Positions 1 to 6,544 are shown, counted from the stretch's first letter. The stretch is DNA of 8,462 nucleotides from Clostridiales bacterium (GCA_031263625.1 JAISFK010000061.1:1-8462); one strand, 5' to 3'. Notes: generated by a model not told the origin, from the sequence alone. Numbers and translations are program-made.

Positions 1-2267
1 CGCTCGATCGCCGAAAAGAGCGCGCCCGAACTGCCGCGCAGCGCCCGCTTGACCAGCGCGGCGACCGATTCGCGCCTCTTTTGCGCGTCCTTGCCAAGCG
101 CCGCCGCGCACATTTTTTCGGCGGCGCCGGCGATCCGCGCGCCGGAGGCTTCGGACGCCAGCCACGATTTTAAGGCGCCGAACGCGGAAAACAGCGAGCT
201 GAACGGCCTGTCGCCGATATCCGCGAAGCGGCGCAGCGCAAACGGGCCGCTCGCCTGCCTCATGCCGGCGGCAAGCCCTGCCGGCAGGCCGTTCGCGAAA
301 GGCTTCGCGACCATGCGCTGGGCGGCGAGGCACAGATCCGCCTTTCGCCCGGCGCCCAGGGCCGCTATCCAGCGCGACGGCCTTGCGCGCAGCAACGACT
401 GCGGGAGCTTCTTGGCGGCGCCCGCTATCAGGCCGGTCAAAACGCCCTTTGCGAGCCGGCCCGCGCGCTCGCCGCGCCAAAGCGGAAGCTCGCCCAGGCA
501 GCGCGCCTCGGCGGCGCCCACAACCGCTTTGGCGTCGCCGTCCCTTATCCGCTCGGCGGGCATGCCGGATATATAGCGCTTGAGCTTTTCCGTGACGCGA
601 TAGCGCCTGACCGCGTCGCGGAACACAGCCTTCCTCGCCAGGCCCGTCAGCCCGCGCCCCTCGCCGCAAAGCTGCAGCGCGCGCTGCAGGGATTCTTCCA
701 TCAGCTCCGAAATCTCGTCCTCGTATGCGCTGACAAAATCGCACAGCAGGGACGCGGCCGCGTTGTAGCCGCCGAACAGCACGGCGTTCAGCTTTTGCTC
801 GTCGGCCTGAAAAAGGTCGGTGAGGCGCGCGCCGCAAAAAGCGGGATCCTGCTCAATCGCGGCCAGCAATCGGCCGTGCCAGTCGCCAGCATAACCTGCG
901 CCGCGGGCGCCGTCCGCGCCGCTCACGCTACCTGCGTAGCCAGCGCCATCCGAACCGCCAGCGCCGCCCTGCCGCCCCGCGCCAACATCCATGCTGGCGC
1001 GGGCCGCGTCCAGCCTTTCGCCGGCGTATTCCGCGAGCTTGGCGTCCGATATGCCGCCAAACAGCTCGGACACGGTTTTTCCCTCGGCGGCCCTGGCCAG
1101 CCGATCAAGCACGCGCACGTCTATCGCCAGATAGGCGGCCTCGCCCGCAAATTCGCCAACCGGCCCGGACAGCTCGTTCGCGAGCATGGAAACGACGTCT
1201 GGGGCGATTCGGGCGACGTTGCCCGCCACGCCGTCAAAGTACTCGCCGCCCACCAGCGCCCTTATCCTCGTGCGCCCGTATGCGTCGGCAAACGCGTCGA
1301 GCGCCTCCGCAAAGCGCGCGTCCGCGACTATGCCGCGCGCCGCTTCCGGCAAGGCCCGGCGCAGCAGCCCGCCCGGATCCGCCGCGTCCGCGCCCAGCGC
1401 TTCAAGCAGCGCGTCGGCAAGCGCCGCCGCAAGCCCGTCCGCAGGCGCCGCGCCGACGCTGGCGCCGCCATGCCCGCTTCGGGCGCGGCTTTCATCCGCA
1501 GACGCGCCACGCGCCGTTCCAGATACGTCCGCGCCCACGCCGCCCTCGCGCGCGGCACCCGTGCTTCCACCATGCGCCATGCCAGAGCCATCTGGCGCCG
1601 CGCTGGCGCCACCCTCCGCATCTGCCGCATCCGTCTCCGCTTCCGGCTCGCAGCCGATATATGCCGCCAGCGCCTCGCGCGCAAACTCCGCGAGCCTGCC
1701 GTTCAAGGCGCTTTTTCGCTCCTGCTCCCGCGCCTCCTCCGGCTCCGTCCCCTGCGCCGCTTTCTGCGCCTGCGCCGCCTCCAGCTCCCTCGCCAGTTCC
1801 GGCCCCCGCTCCCGCGCCGCCCCCCGCCGGCCAAACAAAACGCCGCCCTCGGACATTTTCTCAAATATCCGGGCGGCGGCGGCGTTAAGGCAATCCGCAA
1901 GCGCCTGCTTGAACTTTTCGCCCCGCAGTCGCTCCTTCAGCGTGTCCTGGTTGATCAGCTCGTCCTCGGCAAGCATCGCGACCCCCGCGACGAACTCGCC
2001 GCGCGTTCTGGAAATCAGCCCCCCGAAGCGCAGCCTGCCGAAACCGTAGTCCTTGAAAATCATCTGCAGCGCGATGTAATTCGTTATGTAGCCCGTCCAC
2101 GCGCCTATGAGCACGTTCGCGACGTGCCCGGCGGCAGTCGCGACGGCAGGCGCGGCGGCATGCTCAGCAACAGCCGCAACGGCAGGCGCGGCAGCGAGCC
2201 TGTCAAGCGCGTCGGCGAGCCATGCAGGCGCGGCGGCGAGCCATGCAAAAAAATCGGCGCCCGGCAT
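1..2267 (-). CDS. Oversized DUF445 (YheB-like) family membrane protein, C-terminus cut by window edge
   Basis: I translated this frame by hand. It is open from an ATG at 2267 to the left edge, giving 755 visible residues without a stop. Residues about 46-67 form a hydrophobic segment containing WTGYITNYIALQMIF. This matches the N-terminal signature of the DUF445/YheB family, membrane-anchored proteins of unknown function. It is followed by the family-like stretch FGGLISRTRGEF and long amphipathic helices. Family members are usually about 380-430 residues, so this protein is unusually large. The extra length includes an Ala/Pro-rich preamble (residues 10-45), a charged Glu/Gln/Ala stretch (about 146-195), and two Gly/Ala/Ser/Asp-rich linkers (about 215-285 and 424-470). 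The start codon touches the stop of the upstream peptidase gene (TAG then ATG, same frame), which implies translational coupling; no strong Shine-Dalgarno is evident. Function is unknown. The family call rests on the N-terminal signature; the remainder is not recognised. Confidence 0.82.
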   Translation of the reverse strand, partial: MPGADFFAWLAAAPAWLADALDRLAAAPAVAAVAEHAAAPAVATAAGHVANVLIGAWTGYITNYIALQMIFKDYGFGRLRFGGLISRTRGEFVAGVAMLAEDELINQDTLKERLRGEKFKQALADCLNAAAARIFEKMSEGGVLFGRRGAARERGPELARELEAAQAQKAAQGTEPEEAREQERKSALNGRLAEFAREALAAYIGCEPEAETDAADAEGGASAAPDGSGMAHGGSTGAAREGGVGADVSGTARGASADESRARSGHGGASVGAAPADGLAAALADALLEALGADAADPGGLLRRALPEAARGIVADARFAEALDAFADAYGRTRIRALVGGEYFDGVAGNVARIAPDVVSMLANELSGPVGEFAGEAAYLAIDVRVLDRLARAAEGKTVSELFGGISDAKLAEYAGERLDAARASMDVGAGRQGGAGGSDGAGYAGSVSGADGARGAGYAGDWHGRLLAAIEQDPAFCGARLTDLFQADEQKLNAVLFGGYNAAASLLCDFVSAYEDEISELMEESLQRALQLCGEGRGLTGLARKAVFRDAVRRYRVTEKLKRYISGMPAERIRDGDAKAVVGAAEARCLGELPLWRGERAGRLAKGVLTGLIAGAAKKLPQSLLRARPSRWIAALGAGRKADLCLAAQRMVAKPFANGLPAGLAAGMRQASGPFALRRFADIGDRPFSSLFSAFGALKSWLASEASGARIAGAAEKMCAAALGKDAQKRRESVAALVKRALRGSSGALFSAIE

Positions 2268-3533
2268 CTAGCAGCTCGACTTCCCGGCGCTCTCCAGAAA
2301 GCCGGCGTCAACCTTGCCCACGGCGGCCATGGAGAGATTGCGCGTGTCAAAGACGCGCTCGATGACCTCGCTCGTCTTTTCCAGCGTCACGGCGTCGATC
2401 TTGCGCATGACGTCGTCCGGGGTGTTGACATAGCCCAGCAAAAGCTCCGACTTGCCGTTCGCCGTCATGCGCCCGTTCGTGCTTTCGAGCCCCATGACAT
2501 AGCTGCCCTTGTACTGCTCCTTCGCCTTGGCGAGCTGCGTCTCGCTCAGGCCGTTCTTCTTGAGCTCCCGCATCTCCGCGAGGACCATGCCCATGACGCG
2601 CTCCGTGTTGTCCAGGTTCATCCCCGCGTATATCGTGAACAGCCCCGTGTTCCTGTGCGCCGTCAGGTACGAATAGATGGAGTACACGAGCCCCAGATCC
2701 TCGCGGATCTTCTGGAACAGCACGGAGCTCATGCCCCCGCCGAACACGTAGTTCACGAGCGAGAGCGCGTAGTTGTCGTCGTTGCCCAGCTCGATGCCCT
2801 TGAGCCCCATGCACAGGTGAACCTGCTCCGTGTCCTTGTGCCGGACGCTGATCTCCGCGTGGTACTTGGGGTTGTCGGCCAGCGGCGCCTCCTGGCCGGC
2901 CGCCGCCTTCAGCCTGTAAAACTTCTTTTCGAGCTTCTTCTGCAACTCGGCCTCGTCAAAGCTGCCGGACACCGATATGACCACGTTCTCCGGCAGGTAT
3001 TTTTCCGTGAGGTACTGGCGGAGCGCCGTCTTGTCGATTTTCGCGAGCGTGGCCGCCGTGCCCAGTATGGGCATCCCCAGCGGGCTGTTCTTCCACGCGG
3101 CCTCCGTCAGCACGTCATGCACGAGATCCTCCGGCGAGTCCTCGTACATGTTGATCTCCTCCAGGATGACGTTGCGCTCGAGGTTGATGTCCGGCTTTGT
3201 CAGCTTCGAGTTGAGCAAGATGTCGGACAGGATGTCGATGCTGACGTCGATGTGCGTGTCCAGCGTCTTCGCGTAATAGCAGGTGCAGTCCTTCGCGGTG
3301 AAAGCGTTTATCTGCCCGCCGATGGAGTCCATCTCCTCCGCTATCTGCTTGGCCGACCGCGTCCTCGTCCCCTTGAACAGCATGTGCTCGATGAAGTGCG
3401 ACACGCCGTTGTTCTCCCTGCGCTCGTAGCGCGAGCCGGCGCCCACCCAGACGCCGACGGCGACCGAGCGGACGGAGTCCATTTTTTCATGCAGCACCCT
3501 GACGCCGTTGCTCAGCGTGAATTTTTTGTACAT
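2268..3533 (-). CDS. M16 family zinc metallopeptidase (processing-peptidase type, MlpA/YmxG-like)
   Basis: Zinc-dependent endopeptidase of the pitrilysin/mitochondrial-processing-peptidase family, probably cytoplasmic, substrate unknown. The inverted zinc motif HxxEH is present as H46-F-I-E49-H50. The glutamates in LEEI (125-126) lie at the spacing expected for the third ligand. The C-terminal M16 half is also present, with FGGGMSSVLFQKIRE and GLVYSIYSYL, so both lobes are complete at 421 residues, the usual length for the short M16B type. I start it at the ATG at 3533 rather than the GTG at 3554: MYKKFTLSNGVRV matches the family N-terminus, and an AAAGGGA element lies 11 nt upstream of this ATG. 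It follows pnp by 200 nt, an arrangement like that near pnpA in B. subtilis where mlpA/ymxG lies, and abuts the DUF445 gene. Zinc binding by the named residues is inferred from the family. Confidence 0.93.
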   Translation of the reverse strand: MYKKFTLSNGVRVLHEKMDSVRSVAVGVWVGAGSRYERRENNGVSHFIEHMLFKGTRTRSAKQIAEEMDSIGGQINAFTAKDCTCYYAKTLDTHIDVSIDILSDILLNSKLTKPDINLERNVILEEINMYEDSPEDLVHDVLTEAAWKNSPLGMPILGTAATLAKIDKTALRQYLTEKYLPENVVISVSGSFDEAELQKKLEKKFYRLKAAAGQEAPLADNPKYHAEISVRHKDTEQVHLCMGLKGIELGNDDNYALSLVNYVFGGGMSSVLFQKIREDLGLVYSIYSYLTAHRNTGLFTIYAGMNLDNTERVMGMVLAEMRELKKNGLSETQLAKAKEQYKGSYVMGLESTNGRMTANGKSELLLGYVNTPDDVMRKIDAVTLEKTSEVIERVFDTRNLSMAAVGKVDAGFLESAGKSSC

Positions 3534-3544
3534 AATAGCGCGAG

Positions 3545-3551
3545 TCCCTTT
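3545..3551 (-). promoter_or_regulatory. Probable ribosome binding site for the M16 peptidase gene
   Basis: On the minus strand AAAGGGA precedes the ATG at 3533 with an 11-nt spacer. It lies inside the coding region that would result from the upstream GTG at 3554, and that GTG has no comparable purine-rich element ahead of it. This decides the start in favour of the ATG, although the spacer is a little long. Confidence 0.55.
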
Positions 3552-3581
3552 CACGTCATGTTATGCGTCCCGCCTGTCCGT

Positions 3582-3664
3582 TATGCCTGTCTATATCTGC
3601 CATATTCTGTCTGCCTATGCCCGTCTATATGTCTATATCTGCCTATATCTGCCTATATGTCTGT
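3582..3664. repeat. Degenerate 10-nt tandem repeat (tatatctgcc-like)
   Basis: Plus strand: tatatctgcc occurs exactly at 3592-3601, 3634-3643 and 3644-3653, the last two in perfect tandem. Related ctatat-containing copies with small length changes fill most of the interval (ctatat at 3591, 3625, 3633, 3643 and 3653). On the transcribed strand the unit reads ggcagatata. The block lies between pnp and the start of the M16 peptidase gene. Confidence 0.85.
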
Positions 3665-3733
3665 TCGTCTATTAAGCGCGCCGCCGCCCGCCGCGCGCAC
3701 AGGCCCGTTCCCCGCGCACTGCCCCCGCTGCCG

Positions 3734-5824
3734 TCAGTCGAGCACCTTGCCCAGGTTGATCCTGCCCTGCCTGTCTATCTCGAGCACCGTCACGGTTATG
3801 GCGTCCCCGATTGCGACGACGTCCTCCACCTTGTTGACGCGCCGCTTCGCGAGCTTCGATATGTGGACGAGGCCCTCCTTGCCCGGCAGGTACTCCACGA
3901 ACGCGCCGAACGTCATGAGCCGCGTCACCTTGCCGTCGAACACCTGGCCCGGCTTCGGATCGCTCGTTATGCCCTCTATGATGCCCATGGCCTTCTGCCC
4001 CGCCTCGAGATCCACCGTGGCCACGTACACCTTGCCGTCTTCCTCTATGTCGATCTTCACGCCCGTCTCGGCGATGATGCGGTTGATGATCTTGCCGCCG
4101 GGGCCGATGACGTCCCTGATCTTGTCCACGTCGATGGTCATCGTCAGTATCTTAGGCGCGTACTGGGATATCTGCTCGCGCGGCGCCGGCAGCGTCTTCA
4201 GCAGCACCTCGTCGATAATCTTCAGCCTGCCCTTGCGCGTAAGCTCGAAGGCGTCGCGGATGATGTCGTAAGACAGGCCGTTGACCTTGATGTCCATCTG
4301 GATCGCCGTGATCCCGTCCTTCGTGCCGGCCACCTTGAAGTCCATGTCGCCGAAAAAGTCCTCGATCCCCTGTATGTCCATGAACGTGAGGTACTTCTCC
4401 GGATTTTCGTCGTCCACGATCAGCCCCGCCGATATGCCCGCGACCGGCGCCTTGATCGGCACGCCGCCGTCCATGAGCGCGAGGGTGCTCGCGCACACGC
4501 TGCCCTGCGACGTGGAGCCGTTGGACATCAGCACCTCGGACACGAGCCGTATGGCATACGGAAACTCCTCCTCGCCGGGAATGACCGGCGCGAGCGCCCG
4601 CTCGGCGAGCGCGCCGTGGCCGATCTCGCGCCTGCCAGGCGCCCTGACGGAGCGCGCCTCGCCAACGCTGTACGACGGGAAGTTGTAGTGGTGCATGTAG
4701 CGCTTCGATTCCTCGCTGTCCAGGCCGTCCAGCCGCTGAACCTCGCGCATCGGGCCTATCGTGAGCGCCGTCAGCACCTGGGTCTGCCCCCGCTGGAACA
4801 TCGCGGAGCCGTGCACGCGCGGCAGCAGGCCGACCGCGGCGCTGAGCGGGCGTATCTCGTCGAGCGCCCTGCCGTCCACGCGCCTGCCCTCTTTCATGAG
4901 GTATTCCCTGACGACCTTCTTTTGCAGCTGGTACACGGCTTCCTTGATCAGCGCGCCGGAATCCGGGTACTTCTCCGCGAGGCTCTCCTTCAGGCCGTCC
5001 GTCAGCGCCCTGATGGCGACGTCCCTGTCCTGCTTCTCGACCGCGAGCACGGCCGCGCGCATGCCGTCGTAGGCGGCGCTCTTCACGTCCTCCATCAGCT
5101 CCGCCGGGACGGCGCTCGACGTGTACGAGAACTTGGGCTTGCCAAACTCGGCGACGATGCCGTCGATGAAGCCCACCATCTTCTTGATCTCCGCGTGGCC
5201 CTTGATGATCGCGTCCAGCATGACGTCGTCCGGCACCTGGTCGGCCCCGGCCTCGATCATCATGATTTTGTCGGCCGTGCCGACCAGCGTGACGTGCATC
5301 CGGCTCTTTTCGCGCTGCTCCGCGTTGGGGTTCAGCACGACCTCGCCGTCCACGAGCCCCAGTATCACGCCGCCGATGGGCCCGTTGAACGGGATGTCCG
5401 ACATGCTGACGGCTATCGACGAGCCTATCATGGCCGCGATTTCGGGCGAGTTGTCCTGCTCCACGGACATCACCGTGTTGATGACGGCCACGTCGTTGCG
5501 CAGATCCTTGGGGAACAGCGGGCGCATGGGCCTGTCAATGTTCCTCGCGGTCAGGACGGCCTTCTCCGTCGGCCTGCCCTCCCGCTTGATGAAGCCGCCC
5601 GGTATCTTCCCGACCGAATACAGCTTTTCCTCGTAGTCAACGCTGAGCGGGAAAAAGTCGATGCCCTCCCTCGGCGTTTCCGAGGCGGTCGCGGCGGACA
5701 TTATGACCGTGTCGCCGTAGCGTATGAGCGCGGCGCCGTTGGCCAGCTGCGCGTACTCGCCGACCTCGGCGGTCAGCGTCCTGCCGGCAAATTCTATGCT
5801 GAATGCTTTTTTGCCTATTGCCAT
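3734..5824 (-). CDS. pnp: Polynucleotide phosphorylase (PNPase)
   Basis: Phosphorolytic 3'-5' exoribonuclease of RNA turnover, which also adds heteropolymeric tails; it works as a cytoplasmic homotrimer. The 696 residues cover the full family length and architecture: first RNase PH-like domain (about 1-140), alpha-helical linker domain (about 145-300), catalytic second RNase PH domain (about 315-540), KH domain with the GPGG loop (IGPGGKIINRI, about 555-615), and C-terminal S1 domain (GQVFDGKVTRLMTFGAFVEY, from about 622). The residues equivalent to E. coli Asp486, Asp492 and Lys494 are present as Asp489, Asp495 and Lys497 within EDFFGDMDFK. The start ATG has AGGAGG 9 nt upstream. It lies downstream of rpsO in the same direction, the conserved rpsO-pnp order, but the spacer between them is long (445 nt counted to the rpsO stop) and contains a CRISPR remnant and a stem-loop. 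The identification is secure. Confidence 0.99.
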   Translation of the reverse strand: MAIGKKAFSIEFAGRTLTAEVGEYAQLANGAALIRYGDTVIMSAATASETPREGIDFFPLSVDYEEKLYSVGKIPGGFIKREGRPTEKAVLTARNIDRPMRPLFPKDLRNDVAVINTVMSVEQDNSPEIAAMIGSSIAVSMSDIPFNGPIGGVILGLVDGEVVLNPNAEQREKSRMHVTLVGTADKIMMIEAGADQVPDDVMLDAIIKGHAEIKKMVGFIDGIVAEFGKPKFSYTSSAVPAELMEDVKSAAYDGMRAAVLAVEKQDRDVAIRALTDGLKESLAEKYPDSGALIKEAVYQLQKKVVREYLMKEGRRVDGRALDEIRPLSAAVGLLPRVHGSAMFQRGQTQVLTALTIGPMREVQRLDGLDSEESKRYMHHYNFPSYSVGEARSVRAPGRREIGHGALAERALAPVIPGEEEFPYAIRLVSEVLMSNGSTSQGSVCASTLALMDGGVPIKAPVAGISAGLIVDDENPEKYLTFMDIQGIEDFFGDMDFKVAGTKDGITAIQMDIKVNGLSYDIIRDAFELTRKGRLKIIDEVLLKTLPAPREQISQYAPKILTMTIDVDKIRDVIGPGGKIINRIIAETGVKIDIEEDGKVYVATVDLEAGQKAMGIIEGITSDPKPGQVFDGKVTRLMTFGAFVEYLPGKEGLVHISKLAKRRVNKVEDVVAIGDAITVTVLEIDRQGRINLGKVLD

Positions 5825-5833
5825 TAATTCTTT

Positions 5834-5839
5834 CCTCCT
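5834..5839 (-). promoter_or_regulatory. Shine-Dalgarno of pnp
   Basis: A perfect AGGAGG on the minus strand sits 9 nt before the pnp ATG. Just upstream are two 8-nt direct copies of a tttgcct(a/g) unit (plus strand 5841-5856), so the ribosome-loading site follows a small AU-richer repeat, much as in rpsO. Confidence 0.9.
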
Positions 5840-5863
5840 GTTTGCCTATTTGCCTGTCCTGAT

Positions 5864-5899
5864 GCGGGCGAGCCCTGCGCGCGGAGCGCGGGCGCCCGC
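5864..5899 (-). promoter_or_regulatory. GC-rich stem-loop in the pnp leader
   Basis: Arms gcgggcg (5864-5870) and cgcccgc (5893-5899) are perfectly complementary. Inside them ccc (5873-5875) pairs with ggg (5890-5892) and gcgc (5877-5880) pairs with gcgc (5886-5889), around a gcgga loop, with a 2-nt and a 1-nt bulge. That gives about 14 base pairs ending 24 nt upstream of the pnp Shine-Dalgarno. No T-run follows on the minus strand, so it is not a typical intrinsic terminator. In E. coli the pnp leader folds into a hairpin cut by RNase III and then used by PNPase for autorepression; a similar role here is inference only. Confidence 0.6.
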
Positions 5900-5913
5900 C
5901 TGTCGCCCTTTCG

Positions 5914-6106
5914 GTTTCAATCCTCGTTGCCCGCGCTGGCGTTTCAATCCACGCCACCCTCGCGGGTGGCGACTCGCCCCGTCGTCGGCTGCGTGAACAC
6001 TGGGTCGTTTCAATCCACGCCACCCTTGCGGGCGACAACCGCCGAGCCAGCTGAGTGCGAATTGGCTCCACGTGTTTCAATCCACGCCGCCCCGCATCCC
6101 CGCGAA
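5914..6106 (-). CRISPR. Small degenerate CRISPR array, subtype I-C-like repeats, no cas genes in window
   Basis: Plus-strand repeat starts (GTTTCAATCC) lie at 5914, 5941, 6007 and 6074. The last three are spaced 66 and 67 nt apart, which fits a repeat of about 33 nt plus a spacer of about 33 nt. The best copy, 5941-5973, has a perfect 7-bp internal palindrome (GCCACCC, loop TCGC, GGGTGGC). The next copy (6007) matches its first 20 bases but lacks a 3-nt TGG in the right palindrome arm. The copy at 6074 keeps about 15 bases. The copy at 5914 is about 27 nt and runs straight into the next repeat without a spacer. Read on the minus strand the repeat starts GTCGCCACCC and ends GTGGATTGAAAC, the hallmark of subtype I-C (Dvulg-type) repeats. 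Two spacer-length segments differ in sequence: 5974-6006 and about 6037-6073. There is no AT-rich leader. The array is probably a remnant. Confidence 0.85.
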
Positions 6107-6140
6107 CCATGTGCGCGTGCGCCCGCGAATCCTTGTCGGG

Positions 6141-6170
6141 TGGATCCTTGGCGGATCGCGGCGGATCGCG
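6141..6170. repeat. 10-nt tandem repeat, two exact and one diverged copy
   Basis: Plus strand: gcggatcgcg is repeated exactly at 6151-6160 and 6161-6170, preceded by a diverged copy tggatccttg at 6141-6150. It lies between rpsO and the CRISPR remnant, where a leader would be expected if the array were intact. Confidence 0.7.
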
Positions 6171-6269
6171 CCAAAAAGCCGCGCCACCGCTTCGGCCGGA
6201 TGGCTTCTGGCGCGCGCCAAGCTGCCGAGCCGCCAGCCTGCCGACCCATCGGCCCGCAAGCCCGCCGGC

Positions 6270-6533
6270 CTAATGCCTCAGATTCAGTTTCCCTATGAGG
6301 ACGCGGTAGCGCTCAATGTCGATCCGCATAAGATAGTTCAAAAGACCCCTGCGCTGGCCGACCATTTTCAGCAGGCCGCGCCGCGAGTGGTGATCTTTTT
6401 TGTGGGATTTCAGGTGCTCGTTGAGATGGTTTATCCGCTCCGTGAGGATCGCCACCTGAACCTCCGGGGAGCCGGTGTCGCCGTCGTGGAGCTTGTACAG
6501 CTCGATGATCTGCGTTTTTTGTTCCTTTTGCAT
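6270..6533 (-). CDS. rpsO: 30S ribosomal protein S15
   Basis: Primary 16S rRNA-binding protein of the 30S subunit platform. The 87 residues contain the family core HDGDTGSPEVQVAILTERI, then HLKSHKKDHHSRRGLL and KMVGQRRGLLNYL, and end in LNLRH, so the gene is complete at the normal length (about 89 residues). I start it at the ATG at 6533 because a perfect AGGAGG lies 5 nt upstream. The GTG at 6557, which would add eight residues, would place that Shine-Dalgarno inside the coding region. A strong promoter lies about 130 nt upstream, giving a leader of roughly 126 nt. S15 represses its own translation through leader RNA in several bacteria, so a regulatory leader is plausible here but unproven. 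pnp follows in the same direction. Confidence 0.98.
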   Translation of the reverse strand: MQKEQKTQIIELYKLHDGDTGSPEVQVAILTERINHLNEHLKSHKKDHHSRRGLLKMVGQRRGLLNYLMRIDIERYRVLIGKLNLRH

Positions 6534-6538
6534 TGTTT

Positions 6539-6544
6539 CCTCCT
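6539..6544 (-). promoter_or_regulatory. Shine-Dalgarno of rpsO
   Basis: AGGAGG on the minus strand, 5 nt upstream of the ATG at 6533. It directly follows the last of three 11-nt tandem repeats and fixes the rpsO start. Confidence 0.9.

Larger units (their letters stand above)
3534..3733. other. pnp to M16-peptidase intergenic region
   Basis: This 200-nt gap holds a GC-rich stretch just after the pnp stop (about 3673-3733), including a gcgcgc/gcgcgc self-complementary element near 3675-3697 that is not followed by a convincing T-run on the minus strand. The rest is a pyrimidine-rich (plus strand) degenerate tandem repeat, described separately, and the upstream region of the peptidase gene. 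No clear promoter or intrinsic terminator is seen, so read-through from pnp into the peptidase gene is plausible. Confidence 0.5.
5825..6269. other. rpsO-pnp intergenic region
   Basis: The 445-nt gap contains, in transcription order: a GC-rich stretch after the rpsO stop (6171-6269) with a weak GCCG/CGGC stem followed by five T residues on the minus strand (about 6173-6196); a 10-nt tandem repeat (6141-6170); a small decayed CRISPR array (5914-6106); the stem-loop; and the pnp ribosome binding site. I see no convincing promoter in it. TTGAAA hexamers occur inside the CRISPR repeats, but none has a plausible -10 element 16-18 nt downstream. pnp is therefore probably read from the rpsO promoter. 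No protein gene is supported here. Confidence 0.6.

Noticed and set aside
49..576. Plus-strand frame of 175 codons near the left edge, and 1186-2049
   Set aside because: Both are antisense to the continuous DUF445 reading frame and are low-complexity Ala/Ser/Pro/Arg translations.
3552..3554. GTG at 3554 as start of the M16 peptidase (and GTG at 6557 for rpsO)
   Set aside because: In both cases the best ribosome binding site lies downstream of the GTG and directly ahead of an ATG that matches the family N-terminus.
795..4271. Plus-strand open frame of 1158 codons
   Set aside because: It runs antisense across the DUF445, M16 and pnp genes, whose families are clear on the minus strand. The translation is Arg/Ala/His-rich without recognisable domains. 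Long antisense frames are expected with GC-rich codon usage.
3563..5827. Plus-strand open frame of 754 codons opposite pnp
   Set aside because: An exact antisense shadow of pnp with no ribosome binding site and a Arg/His/Val-rich translation; PNPase on the other strand is certain.
6173..6196. Intrinsic terminator after rpsO
   Set aside because: There are five T residues on the minus strand, but the preceding stem is only about 4 continuous base pairs (GCCG/CGGC). It might attenuate weakly, but it is not supported as a terminator.
5724..6298. Short plus-strand frames with repeated FNPR/FQSTPP peptides across 5900-6110
   Set aside because: The peptide repeats are translations of the CRISPR repeats, a common false gene call.
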